64,000 bases of DNA from Anabaena sp. FACHB-1237 (GTDB lineage: Bacteria; Cyanobacteriota; Cyanobacteriia; Cyanobacteriales; Nostocaceae). The stretch spans positions 124,001-188,000 of the forward strand of contig NZ_JACJPV010000002.1 in the NCBI RefSeq assembly GCF_014696225.1, given 5' to 3'. The notes under the pieces are model-generated. The model made no database searches and had not been told where the DNA came from. It saw nothing but the letters and a program-made list of their open reading frames with translations. Both the position numbers and the translations under genes were made by a program. Positions 44,233 through 53,018 of the stretch are shown one piece after another (position 1 is the stretch's first letter; every line of letters begins with the position of its first letter).

Positions 44233-44655
44233 TTAATTACTACCTAAATAAATCTCTACATTTTGAGTATTCCATGTAGCAATTCCAATTCCAAAAAAAT
44301 CTTGATCTTCCGTCCATATTGGACAACTTAAAGATAGTGCAAGAGCTACTGTTGTCCAGTCTTTTATATCTCTTTTTTGTATTCGTCGTTTAGCATCATA
44401 CTCATATTCACTATAAATTTCTTCAGCTATTGGTATAACCACCTTTGTTAGTTTTTCCATAGCACTTAAGAAAGGATCTAAAGGAAGATCGCGTTTTTGT
44501 AAAATTTTGGGTAAATGCTCATTTAACTCATCATAGCAAGAAGCAGGAGTAACAAAACTACAGTTATAATTGTATTTGTCTAATAAGTTGGGAACACGTT
44601 CTGCTAATACCGCCCGAATCAGAATATTGGTATCTAAAACAATTAACTTTCTCAT
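44233..44655 (-). CDS. PIN-domain toxin (VapC-like)
   Basis: A 140-aa PIN endonuclease. The acidic set expected for the Mg-dependent active site is visible: D8 (VLDTNIL), E43 (YDELNEH), D99 (IKDWTTVALAL) and D117/D119 (WTEDQDF). PIN toxins cut tRNA, rRNA or other RNA; the target is unknown. It starts two bases after the antitoxin stop, as in other TA pairs with antitoxin first. All active-site acids are kept, so the toxin looks functional. Tiny gap (38 bases) to the convergent coaBC. Confidence 0.88.
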   Translation of the reverse strand: MRKLIVLDTNILIRAVLAERVPNLLDKYNYNCSFVTPASCYDELNEHLPKILQKRDLPLDPFLSAMEKLTKVVIPIAEEIYSEYEYDAKRRIQKRDIKDWTTVALALSLSCPIWTEDQDFFGIGIATWNTQNVEIYLGSN

Positions 44656-44657
44656 CG

Positions 44658-44918
44658 TTATATTGTACTTTCTCTAGCATTCTGAAAATCGGCAAATAAT
44701 TCATCTTCACTCATACCTCTTGTTTCGAGCAATTGTTTGATTTTTTGTACTGCTTGTTGTAAAGCCATTAAATCTTGTTTTTGAGGAGTAGGTTGTGTTG
44801 GTATATAGTAACCTATTGGGACTCCATGAGAAGTAATTGCGATTGGTTCAGAGGTCTGTTGTGTGTATTTGTGTAAATTGGCGCGAAATTCTTTGATTCC
44901 TACAGATTGGATTTCCAT
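44658..44918 (-). CDS. Phd/YefM-family antitoxin
   Basis: 86 aa from the ATG at 44918 (EIQSVGIKEFRANLHKYTQQ). The frame could extend to 44945, but that ATG lies inside the operator palindrome. The N-terminus EFRANLHKYTQ...EPIAITSHGVPIGYYIP is the Phd/YefM DNA-binding fold. The C-terminal acidic stretch MSEDELFADFQNARES would bind and block the PIN toxin. The stop is two bases before the toxin ATG, suggesting one autoregulated transcript. Confidence 0.87.
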   Translation of the reverse strand: MEIQSVGIKEFRANLHKYTQQTSEPIAITSHGVPIGYYIPTQPTPQKQDLMALQQAVQKIKQLLETRGMSEDELFADFQNARESTI

Positions 44919-44937
44919 AATAGTGAATTTATAAATT

Positions 44938-44955
44938 GTGTACATTTGAGTACAC
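44938..44955. promoter_or_regulatory. palindrome, candidate TA autoregulatory operator
   Basis: GTGTAC-ATTTGA-GTACAC: a perfect 6-bp inverted repeat 20 bases upstream of the antitoxin start. Directly after it in the leftward sense is TTTATAAATTCACTATT, a plausible -10 zone. The spacing fits repression by the antitoxin-toxin complex. Binding is inferred. Confidence 0.6.
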
Positions 44956-44978
44956 TATAACATAAATCTTGAATTATT

Positions 44979-45113
44979 GATAATAATCAAGCGGTGTTTT
45001 TAGCTAGGTTAGGAACAGAGGTAGCCATTCCTGCTTGTTCTAAGTTAAAAATGGCGTATTATTTGTTTGATATTGATTTTATCAAAGATTGTTTAGTAAC
45101 AGTTACTTATTAA
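44979..45113 (+). pseudogene. decapitated second copy of the coaBC 3' end
   Basis: The plus strand reads in frame DNNQAVFLARLGTEVAIPAC followed by SKLKMAYYLFDIDF and ends at a TAA (45111-45113). The genuine coaBC C-terminus is [34 protein letters not shown]; about 20 of 31 residues match. There is no start, and the frame ends with 9-10 extra codons. The TA module lies between this remnant and the intact coaBC end, implying a recombination or insertion event. Confidence 0.8.
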
Positions 45114-45152
45114 AATTGAATAATTATTCAATATTTGATTCTCCTCCTAAAC

Positions 45153-45827
45153 TCATTGAATAACTCTAAAAGTTAAATTAATTCTAGGACTAATAACCTT
45201 AGCAGTCTTAGGGATTTGATGTTGCCAATATTCCTGAGTTGTACCCTGCATAATCAACAAACTACCATGATTTAAAACTAACTCCACCTTATCCAAACCT
45301 TTATTAAACTTATGTCTTAATTTAAACTTTCTTGCACCACCAAAAGTAACTGAAGCAATAACCGGATTTCTCCCTAATTCTGGTTCATCATCCGAATGCC
45401 AAGCCATGCTATCTTGACCATGACGATACAAATTTATCAACACACTATTAAAGCACACATCTACAACTTTCTCCACTTTATTCTTAATAGAAATTAACCC
45501 AGGTATCCAGGGATTTGGACTCATGGTAATGCGAGAATAAGTATAACATTTACCATCATCTCCATACCATGCCGTTAATCTAGGAATATCCATTTCTTTG
45601 CCATATAATTTAATTTTATCCTGTCGCCAATTCACTTCTGTTAACAAATTTTCATAGAAAATATTGCTTTCTTCCTGTGTGAAATAATTAGGGGAAAATA
45701 TCAATTCTCCATCAGGTATAGTAATTGTTTTCAGTTGTAAATTAGGACTAATTTCTGCATTACCTAAATTAAGGTTTAATTGACTATTAATATCGTATTT
45801 CATAACAAAAAAATCAATCTTAATCAA
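45153..45827 (-). CDS. AlkB-like 2-oxoglutarate/Fe(II)-dependent dioxygenase
   Basis: A 224-aa AlkB-superfamily enzyme that removes alkyl groups from nucleic acid bases by oxidation. The iron ligands appear in MAWHSDDEPELG (HxD) and a distal His (YWQHQIPKTAKV). The RxNxTFR anchor for 2-oxoglutarate is RINLTFR at the C-terminus, and the GDDGKCYTYSR and PWIPGLISIKNKVEKV blocks match the ALKBH2-like group. Probable start is the Met at residue 9 (45803, KYDINSQLNLN), since the first 8 residues have no ribosome site. Divergent from the carotenoid oxygenase with a hairpin between. Confidence 0.88.
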   Translation of the reverse strand: MIKIDFFVMKYDINSQLNLNLGNAEISPNLQLKTITIPDGELIFSPNYFTQEESNIFYENLLTEVNWRQDKIKLYGKEMDIPRLTAWYGDDGKCYTYSRITMSPNPWIPGLISIKNKVEKVVDVCFNSVLINLYRHGQDSMAWHSDDEPELGRNPVIASVTFGGARKFKLRHKFNKGLDKVELVLNHGSLLIMQGTTQEYWQHQIPKTAKVISPRINLTFRVIQ

Positions 45828-45841
45828 GTATATGAGACTCA

Positions 45842-45872
45842 GATCCCGGACTTCTTAAAGAAGTCCGGGATC
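45842..45872. repeat. perfect 13-bp hairpin of the GATCCC family
   Basis: GATCCCGGACTTC-TTAAA-GAAGTCCGGGATC: 13 of 13 bases pair around a 5-base loop. It lies between two divergently transcribed genes (alkB start at 45803/45827, oxygenase start at 45931), so it cannot be a normal terminator. The copies at 22844, 47338 and 55600 lie at gene ends. Confidence 0.85.
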
Positions 45873-45930
45873 TTTTCTAGTGTATATTAAGTAATGTTAA
45901 GTAAAGAAATATTACAACATCTGTCCAATT

Positions 45931-47313
45931 ATGACAATAGCATCAACAGCCATAAATCCCTATTTACAAGGCAATTTTGCCCCTATTGACACAGAAATCA
46001 CTAGTGATACCCTAAAAGTCATAGGAGAATTACCACCAGAACTATCAGGGATGTTTGTCCGCAATGGTCCCAACCCGCAAATGACTCCTATTGGTCAATA
46101 TCACTGGTTTGATGGTGATGGAATGTTACATGGTGTGGAAATTCATAACAGTAAAGCTACTTATCGTAATCGCTACGTCAGAACTCAAGGATGGGAATTA
46201 GAACATCAAGCGGGAAAAGCTATCTGGACTGGACTTTTAGAACCTCCCCAAGTTGATAATCCCTATGGTATCAGTAAAAATACTGCTAATACAGCACTAG
46301 TATGGCATAATGGACAACTTTTAGCATCATGGGAAGGAGGTGCGCCTCATCACATTAGTATTCCTGATTTAAGCACTATTGGCGAATATACCTTTAATAA
46401 TCAGCTAGTATCCGCTTTTACCGCCCATCCCAAGGTAGATCCTGTCACTGGAGAGATGATGTTTTTCGGTTATGGTATTGAACCCCCATTCGTCAAATAT
46501 TCTGTAGTTTCGGCCCAGGGTGAGTTATTGTCAACTGTACCCATAGAAATACCAATGGCGGTAATGATGCACGATTTCGCCGTTACGGAAAATTATACTA
46601 TTTTTATGGATTTACCTCTGACATTTAGTTTTGAAAGGATGCAGAGAGGAGAACCTTTAATGATGTTTGAAAGCGATCGCCCCAGTCGCTTTGGTATTTT
46701 ACCACGTCATGGTGATAATAGTCAGATTCGCTGGTTTGAATGTCCTCCTTGTTACGTCTTCCATACTCTCAATGCTTACGAAGTTGGGGATGAAGTGGTA
46801 CTTATTGCTTGTCGCATGAAATCTACTAATGTTTTAGTGACTGATGATACATACCGTGATCTCCAAGAAGATACTGCTAGGTTACATCGTTGGCGTTTTA
46901 ATCTCAGCACAGGTACAGTTATTGAGGAAAGACTCGATGACACACCAGGAGATTTTCCCCGTATTAATGAAAACCTGGTAGGACGAAAAAACCGCTATGG
47001 TTATGTAGGAAAAATGGCAAATAGTGAAATTCCGTTATTTGAGGGTGTTATTAAATACGATTTGGATCATGGTACGTCGGAAGTTCATTACTTTGGGAAA
47101 AACCGCTATGGTGGAGAAACCGTATTTGCACCTGCTATTCATGGTATTGGGGAAGATGCGGGATGGTTGATAACATTTGTTCATGATGAAAATGTACAAA
47201 CATCAGAACTAGTTGTGATCAATGCCCAAGATATCACCAGTGAACCAGTAGCGCGGGTAATTATTCCTCAGCGTGTACCTTATGGGTTTCATGGTATCTG
47301 GATTTCAGCTTAA
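45931..47313 (+). CDS. carotenoid oxygenase (apocarotenoid 15,15'-dioxygenase-like, RPE65/CCD family)
   Basis: A 460-aa seven-bladed beta-propeller enzyme with a non-heme iron held by four histidines. Candidate motifs in order: YHWFDGDGMLHGVEI, TAHPKVDP, AVMMHDFAVTENYTIF and the C-terminal PYGFHGIWI. The family cleaves carotenoids or apocarotenoids to aldehydes such as retinal. Bacterial members near this length act on apocarotenoids of C25-C35; the substrate here is unknown. The N-terminus TAINPYLQGNFAPIDTE is typical of cyanobacterial members. The ATG follows a short AT-rich leader. Confidence 0.92.
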   Translation: MTIASTAINPYLQGNFAPIDTEITSDTLKVIGELPPELSGMFVRNGPNPQMTPIGQYHWFDGDGMLHGVEIHNSKATYRNRYVRTQGWELEHQAGKAIWTGLLEPPQVDNPYGISKNTANTALVWHNGQLLASWEGGAPHHISIPDLSTIGEYTFNNQLVSAFTAHPKVDPVTGEMMFFGYGIEPPFVKYSVVSAQGELLSTVPIEIPMAVMMHDFAVTENYTIFMDLPLTFSFERMQRGEPLMMFESDRPSRFGILPRHGDNSQIRWFECPPCYVFHTLNAYEVGDEVVLIACRMKSTNVLVTDDTYRDLQEDTARLHRWRFNLSTGTVIEERLDDTPGDFPRINENLVGRKNRYGYVGKMANSEIPLFEGVIKYDLDHGTSEVHYFGKNRYGGETVFAPAIHGIGEDAGWLITFVHDENVQTSELVVINAQDITSEPVARVIIPQRVPYGFHGIWISA

Positions 47314-47337
47314 TTAGTAATTGACTCTCAAATTTCA

Positions 47338-47367
47338 GATCCCCGACTTCTTTGGGAAGTGGGGATC
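47338..47367. terminator. GATCCCC hairpin between convergent genes
   Basis: GATCCCCGACTTCTTTGGGA and AGTGGGGATC form a stem of about 9 bp, with TTGTT after it. It sits 24 bases past the carotenoid oxygenase stop and 24 bases before the glgA stop, fitting a bidirectional terminator. Confidence 0.7.
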
Positions 47368-47390
47368 TTGTTATTCAAAGTTAGTCTTAA

Positions 47391-48812
47391 TTAAGATTGA
47401 CTAACTACTGCTTCGCTTTCTTGTGTTGGTTCTTCTGCTGGTAAACTGTATATAGAACGGTAAAGTTTTACATATTGTTTTGCTGATTCATACCAACTGA
47501 AGTTTTCGTTCATACCTCGTTGTTGGAGTTCTTGCCACTGCGGTTTGTAGCGGAAACCTTCCCAAGCGCGAATCATACAGGTAAATAAATCTAAAGGTTC
47601 ATAACGATCAAAACAATAACCTGTACCTGCGTTATTAATTGGATCGTGATGACTTACTGTATCCACTAATCCACCTGTACGACGCACTATAGGAACTGAA
47701 CCATAGCGTAAAGCCATCATTTGACTAATACCGCAAGGTTCAAAACGACTAGGCATTAAAAAGGCATCTGTACCAGCGTAAATACGACGGGAAAGGGGAT
47801 CGTTATATAACAAATAGGTGGCCATACGTCCAGGATAACGGGAGGCTAATTGCCACATTTGTGTTTCATAATAGCGATCGCCTGTTCCCAATAACACAAA
47901 TTGGGCATCAGTATACGCCATAAAACGGTCTAGAATTTGGATAATTAAATCTAGCCCTTTTTGTTCTACCAATCTCGTTACCATTCCCATTAAAAAGGCT
48001 TGAGAATTTACTTCTAAACCCACCTCTTCTTGCAAAGATATCTTATTAGCTTTACGCAGGTCTAAGGTTTCTGGTGTAAAGGTTTGAGTGATATATTTAT
48101 CATTTTCTGGATCATAGACTTCCGTATCTATGCCATTAATAATCCCTGATAGTTTACCACTAATAAAAGATAGTAAACCTTCTATTTGTTCACCATAGGC
48201 AGGGGTTTTTATTTGTTCCGCGTAGGTTGGAGAAACGGTATTCACTCGATCTGCATACTGTACTGCCGCCGCCATAGTATTATGTCCTTGCATATACCAG
48301 GGACACCAGGTAATTTTCTCTAAATACCACTTCCAAGGACCTTGATAGGCTAGGTTATGGATGGTAAATACAGTAGTAATATCAGGATCTTGGTGCATCC
48401 ACACTGGAATCATACCTGTGTGCCAATCATGACAATGTATAATCTCTGGTTTCCAGTAATTCCACGCAAATTCCGCCGCCCCATTGGCAAATAAGGTAAA
48501 GCGCCAATCTTCATCTTCTCCTGAGTAAATTCGTCGAGGTGTAAAAGCAGAATGTCCAAATAAATACAAAGGAACATCAGTACCAGGAAGCACGGACTCA
48601 TACACAGAAAAGTCCTGAAACATGGCGTATCCCTTCCAAATAGGTTCACTAGGGATTGACATTTTATCAGGGAGAAAACCATAGTAGGGCAGAAAAATTC
48701 TCACATCATGCCCCATTTGGCGGAGGAATTTAGGTAATGCACCCACAACATCGCCCATACCACCTACTTTAGCAATAGGGGCGGCTTCAGCTGCTACAAA
48801 TAATATTCGCAT
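47391..48812 (-). CDS. glgA: glycogen synthase (ADP-glucose type, GlgA)
   Basis: A 473-aa GT5 glycosyltransferase that adds glucose from ADP-glucose to glycogen. The N-terminal KVGGMGDVVGALPKFLRQMG holds the K15-x-G-G motif that binds ADP-glucose. The C-terminal GT-B part has ALVPSRFEPCGISQ-like MPSRFEPCGISQMMALRYGS and VRRTGGLVDTVSHHD. It belongs to the longer-loop type (YESVLPGTDVPLYLF) seen in cyanobacterial GlgA1. Full length. Its upstream spacer holds a heptamer repeat. No other glycogen gene is adjacent. Confidence 0.95.
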   Translation of the reverse strand: MRILFVAAEAAPIAKVGGMGDVVGALPKFLRQMGHDVRIFLPYYGFLPDKMSIPSEPIWKGYAMFQDFSVYESVLPGTDVPLYLFGHSAFTPRRIYSGEDEDWRFTLFANGAAEFAWNYWKPEIIHCHDWHTGMIPVWMHQDPDITTVFTIHNLAYQGPWKWYLEKITWCPWYMQGHNTMAAAVQYADRVNTVSPTYAEQIKTPAYGEQIEGLLSFISGKLSGIINGIDTEVYDPENDKYITQTFTPETLDLRKANKISLQEEVGLEVNSQAFLMGMVTRLVEQKGLDLIIQILDRFMAYTDAQFVLLGTGDRYYETQMWQLASRYPGRMATYLLYNDPLSRRIYAGTDAFLMPSRFEPCGISQMMALRYGSVPIVRRTGGLVDTVSHHDPINNAGTGYCFDRYEPLDLFTCMIRAWEGFRYKPQWQELQQRGMNENFSWYESAKQYVKLYRSIYSLPAEEPTQESEAVVSQS

Positions 48813-48843
48813 GGTAATTGGTAATTGGTAATTGATGATTGGT
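48812..48843. repeat. TGGTAAT heptamer tandem repeat (STRR)
   Basis: GGTAATTGGTAATTGGTAATTG then ATGATTGGTAA: three perfect copies of a 7-base unit directly upstream of the glgA start (leftward gene). Short tandemly repeated heptamers are a trait of heterocystous cyanobacteria. Confidence 0.75.
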
Positions 48844-48882
48844 AAAGTATGTTATTTTACCTGTTAAATGTCAACTATGATT

Positions 48883-49860
48883 TTATGATCCGCGTTGAAT
48901 CTCAGTAAATATTGTTTCTAATATTTCTGTAGCACCTTGGCTGCGTAAAATAGTAGCTAATTCTGTACCTAAACTTTCCGCATTTTTCGCTAAACCAGAA
49001 ACGGTATTTTTGACAATATTTTGACCATCTACACTAGCTACAATACCAGTTAGTGTTAAATTTTCATTGTTATCACCACTAATTTCCGTATTTACACCAA
49101 TAGGGACTTGACAACCACCTTCTAAATCTCTTAAGAAAGCTCTTTCTGCTAAACAGCGATCGCGTGTTTCTGGATGTTCAATAGCTTTGAGAATAGAAAT
49201 CACTTCCGTGTCATTAGCACGACACTCTATACCTAAAGCACCTTGGCCTACTGCATGGAGAGAAATTTCTGGATCTAAAATTTGATGTATGCGATCGCTC
49301 ATACCTAGTCTTTCCAAACCAGCTACCGCCAAAATTAATGCATCGTAATCACCACTATCTAATTTAGTCATGCGTGTATTTAAATTACCGCGCACATCTT
49401 TAAAAGTAAAATGGGGGAACTTATTTCTTAATTGCGCTAATCTTCGTAAAGAAGAAGTCCCAATTACCGCACCAACAGGTAAACTAGCCAAAGTTGAACC
49501 TTTATACTTTTCATGTAATACCACTGCATCTGCCGGGTTTTCCCGCTCGGTAATAGCTGCTAAAATTAACCCATCAGGTAGCTTAGTAGGTAAATCTTTG
49601 AGAGAATGAACTGCAAAGTCCACCTCATTATTGATCATCCCCAATTCCAACTCTTTAGTAAATAATCCCTTATCACCAATTTTAGCCAATGCTACATCCA
49701 GAATATTATCTCCTTGAGTAGACATAGTATGAATTTCAAATTTGATATCAGGATAGGCTTGTTGTAATTGATCGCGTACCCAGTGAGTTTGAACCAAAGC
49801 AAGTTGGCTCTTTCTTGAACCAATACGAATAACACGCGCAGAACTAAAAACTGAAGTCAT
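48883..49860 (-). CDS. hemC: porphobilinogen deaminase (hydroxymethylbilane synthase) HemC
   Basis: 325 aa from ATG at 49860 ([20 protein letters not shown]); a TTG five codons upstream also opens the frame. It joins four porphobilinogens on a dipyrromethane cofactor attached to C250 in [14 protein letters not shown]. Other blocks are [23 protein letters not shown]...[13 protein letters not shown] and [14 protein letters not shown]. Active-site Asp lies in VHSLKD. Full length. It feeds heme, chlorophyll and bilin synthesis, but the other hem genes are elsewhere. It is divergent from gmd. Confidence 0.96.
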   Translation of the reverse strand: MTSVFSSARVIRIGSRKSQLALVQTHWVRDQLQQAYPDIKFEIHTMSTQGDNILDVALAKIGDKGLFTKELELGMINNEVDFAVHSLKDLPTKLPDGLILAAITERENPADAVVLHEKYKGSTLASLPVGAVIGTSSLRRLAQLRNKFPHFTFKDVRGNLNTRMTKLDSGDYDALILAVAGLERLGMSDRIHQILDPEISLHAVGQGALGIECRANDTEVISILKAIEHPETRDRCLAERAFLRDLEGGCQVPIGVNTEISGDNNENLTLTGIVASVDGQNIVKNTVSGLAKNAESLGTELATILRSQGATEILETIFTEIQRGS

Positions 49861-50248
49861 AAAACAAAATGTCAAACCAGGTAATACATTAACATTGACT
49901 AGACTACCGCAGTCAGTGACTTACCGGACGGCCATAAAAGGTTTTACATTTATTTACATTTCTCTCACAACTCTTGCCTAAGTATATTGTATAGTGAAAT
50001 ACTGCCTTTAACCAAATTATAGGAAAGAACTGATCAGTCCCAGATCACCTCAAGACCGAAGATCAAATATAAGATTAGGATTATCGTTTATACTATTAAA
50101 CTCAGTTACCTATATTGAGATGATCGCAATCTCATTATGATATAACTAGTCTACCAAAAAGTAGTTAATAGGCAAAACCCTTATTTCTGGTTCTCATGAT
50201 CTGTTCCTGAGATCAGCAATTTACACACAATTAAGAGGTATTTTAATA
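49861..50248. other. 388-bp divergent promoter region hemC/gmd
   Basis: No gene. The region between 49990 and 50230 has several A/T-rich promoter-like hexamers (TATAGT near 49990, TATGATAT near 50135). A purine-rich stretch AGAGGTATT lies just before the gmd ATG. No repeat family of the window occurs here. Confidence 0.4.
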
Positions 50249-51325
50249 ATGAGTCAACAAAAAATAGCTTTAATTACCGGTATAACAGGTCAAGATGGTT
50301 CCTATTTAAGTGAATTTTTAATAGAAAAAGGTTATCAAGTACATGGTATTATCCGTCGTACTTCTACCTTTAACACAGATCGCATTGATCATATCTATGA
50401 AGATCCTCACAATGAAGGAGTAAACCTATTACTTCACTATGGTGATTTAACCGATGGTACTACCCTCCGCCGCATTTTAGAAGAAGTCCAACCTACGGAA
50501 ATTTATAATTTAGGCGCACAATCTCATGTTAGAGTCAGCTTTGACTCTCCAGAATATACTGTTGATTCTGTAGGTATGGGAACACTACGCTTACTAGAAG
50601 CTGTCCGTGATTATCAAAGTCGCACAGGAATTGAAGTACGCTTTTATCAAGCTGGTTCTTCAGAAATGTATGGTTTGGTTCAAGCAGTACCTCAAAGCGA
50701 AACTACTCCTTTTTATCCCCGTAGTCCCTACGCATGTGCTAAAGTTTACGCCCATTGGCAAACTGTAAACTATCGTGAATCTTATAACTTATTTGCTTGT
50801 AATGGTATTCTATTTAATCACGAATCACCGCGTCGAGGAGAAACTTTTGTTACACGCAAAATTAGTAGAGCAGTAGCTAAAATTGTCGCTGGCAAGCAGA
50901 AAAAGCTGTATATGGGCAATTTAGACGCAAAACGAGATTGGGGCTATGCGAAAGATTACGTAAAAGCCATGTGGATGATGTTACAAAAAGAATATCCAGA
51001 TGATTATGTAATTGCTACAGGAGAAACGCATTCTGTGAAAGAGTTTTTAGAGTTAGCATTTAATTATGCAAATCTAAATTGGGAAGATTATGTTGAATTT
51101 GATCAACGTTATTTAAGACCTGCGGAAGTAGATTTATTAATTGGTGATCCCACTAAAGCACAGCAAAAACTAGGATGGAAACCTTCAGTAACATTCAAAG
51201 AACTAGTGTATTTAATGGTAGAAGCTGACTTACAGGCTTTAGGATGTACTTCGCCTAATGCTAATGGTTCATTAAAATTCCAAGATATAGCTACTGTTCG
51301 TGAAAATTTAGGTATACATTTTTAG
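50249..51325 (+). CDS. gmd: GDP-mannose 4,6-dehydratase
   Basis: A 358-aa SDR enzyme converting GDP-mannose to GDP-4-keto-6-deoxymannose, first step to GDP-L-fucose. The NADP-binding [19 protein letters not shown] is near the start; then [19 protein letters not shown] and the catalytic QAGSSEMYG and [12 protein letters not shown] (Tyr-x3-Lys), and the arm [20 protein letters not shown]. Full length. It is 239 bases upstream of fcl on the same strand, probably one pathway unit; the spacer has remnants of repeats. Confidence 0.95.
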   Translation: MSQQKIALITGITGQDGSYLSEFLIEKGYQVHGIIRRTSTFNTDRIDHIYEDPHNEGVNLLLHYGDLTDGTTLRRILEEVQPTEIYNLGAQSHVRVSFDSPEYTVDSVGMGTLRLLEAVRDYQSRTGIEVRFYQAGSSEMYGLVQAVPQSETTPFYPRSPYACAKVYAHWQTVNYRESYNLFACNGILFNHESPRRGETFVTRKISRAVAKIVAGKQKKLYMGNLDAKRDWGYAKDYVKAMWMMLQKEYPDDYVIATGETHSVKEFLELAFNYANLNWEDYVEFDQRYLRPAEVDLLIGDPTKAQQKLGWKPSVTFKELVYLMVEADLQALGCTSPNANGSLKFQDIATVRENLGIHF

Positions 51326-51549
51326 GTATTACTATGTATGGGTAAAGTAAATTGCTGATTCGTGTTAAGTTAACGTGCATGGACTGACTAGGAATGATGG
51401 CGCAGCCTGGGGTATGCCATAATTCATTTCATGGCGGGTGTAAAAGCCAAACAAATAAGGCATTTGTACCTTAAATTGACACCAATAAGCACTGCTAAAC
51501 CCGAAAAACATCAAACATACTCCGTACTTTCCCAAATTGAAACTAATAG

Positions 51550-52506
<957 letters not shown>

Positions 52507-52614
52507 TAAGCTGATGTGCAGCTAGATTGTATATTCTAAAATTCACAAAAAAGTTGCCTGAAAGTGTCTTCAATTTTGACTTGCTGTTGTGCATTAAAAA
52601 TGCACAACAACTTA
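52507..52614 (+). repeat. TA-flanked element, variant with different interior
   Basis: Ends TAAGCTGATGTGCAGC and GCACAACAACTTA belong to the 104-bp family, but the middle differs and carries a different hairpin (GTTGTGCATT-AAA-AATGCACAAC, 10-bp stem). Either a diverged subfamily or a chimera. It starts one base after the fcl stop codon. Confidence 0.65.
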
Positions 52615-52818
52615 ATAGGTGATTAGTAATGGTGAAATTTAGTAGGTGTTAATTATTAATAAACATAATAATCAGCTATTTCTTATATTCATGGTAAACA
52701 AAAACTTCAATACTAGACTTAGCCTGATTATTTTTTTATTCTAATTAACCGATATGCGATTAATAAATAATCAATGAATATAATCAATCAATTTGAAAAA
52801 AAACAGCATCTTTCACTC

Positions 52819-52870
52819 AGGAGGGTATGTATGAGACATTTCAGAAACAATTTTAATCCTACTATCATAT
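52819..52870 (+). other. strong ribosome site followed by truncated mini-ORF
   Basis: CAGGAGGGTATGTATGAGAC carries a strong Shine-Dalgarno (AGGAGGG) followed by two overlapping ATGs. The frames stop after 9 codons (YETFQKQF) and 13 codons (RHFRNNFNPTII). It looks like the 5' end of a lost gene, with the sequence after it replaced by the repeat at 52892. A leader peptide is the alternative. Confidence 0.35.
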
Positions 52871-52891
52871 AGGATTACTGATGACTTAAAT

Positions 52892-52995
52892 TTAGAGCAC
52901 ATTCCATCTACATGAGGTACACTATTAGCACAGCAAGATGCCCGCACTACCAAGGTTTTATCATTAACATCTGTACCTCATAATAACCGAAACTG
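52892..52995 (+). repeat. ATGAGGTACAC...GTACCTCAT dispersed repeat
   Basis: Second full copy of the family at 4653-4757: TACATGAGGTACACTATTAG, GCACAGCAAGATGCCCGCAC, TTTTATCATTAACATCTGTA, CCTCATAATAACCGAAACTG. It lies just past the end of the leftward MFS gene. Confidence 0.75.
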
Positions 52996-53018
52996 ATCTA
53001 TGTTAATTTTTTTAGTTT

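Larger units (their letters stand above)
52507..53018. other. 510-bp intergenic region with two repeats and an orphan ribosome site
   Basis: Contains the variant TA-flanked element (52507-52614), about 200 AT-rich bases, an unattached AGGAGGG-ATG start (52819-52870) and the repeat 52892-52995. No credible gene product is encoded. Confidence 0.6.
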
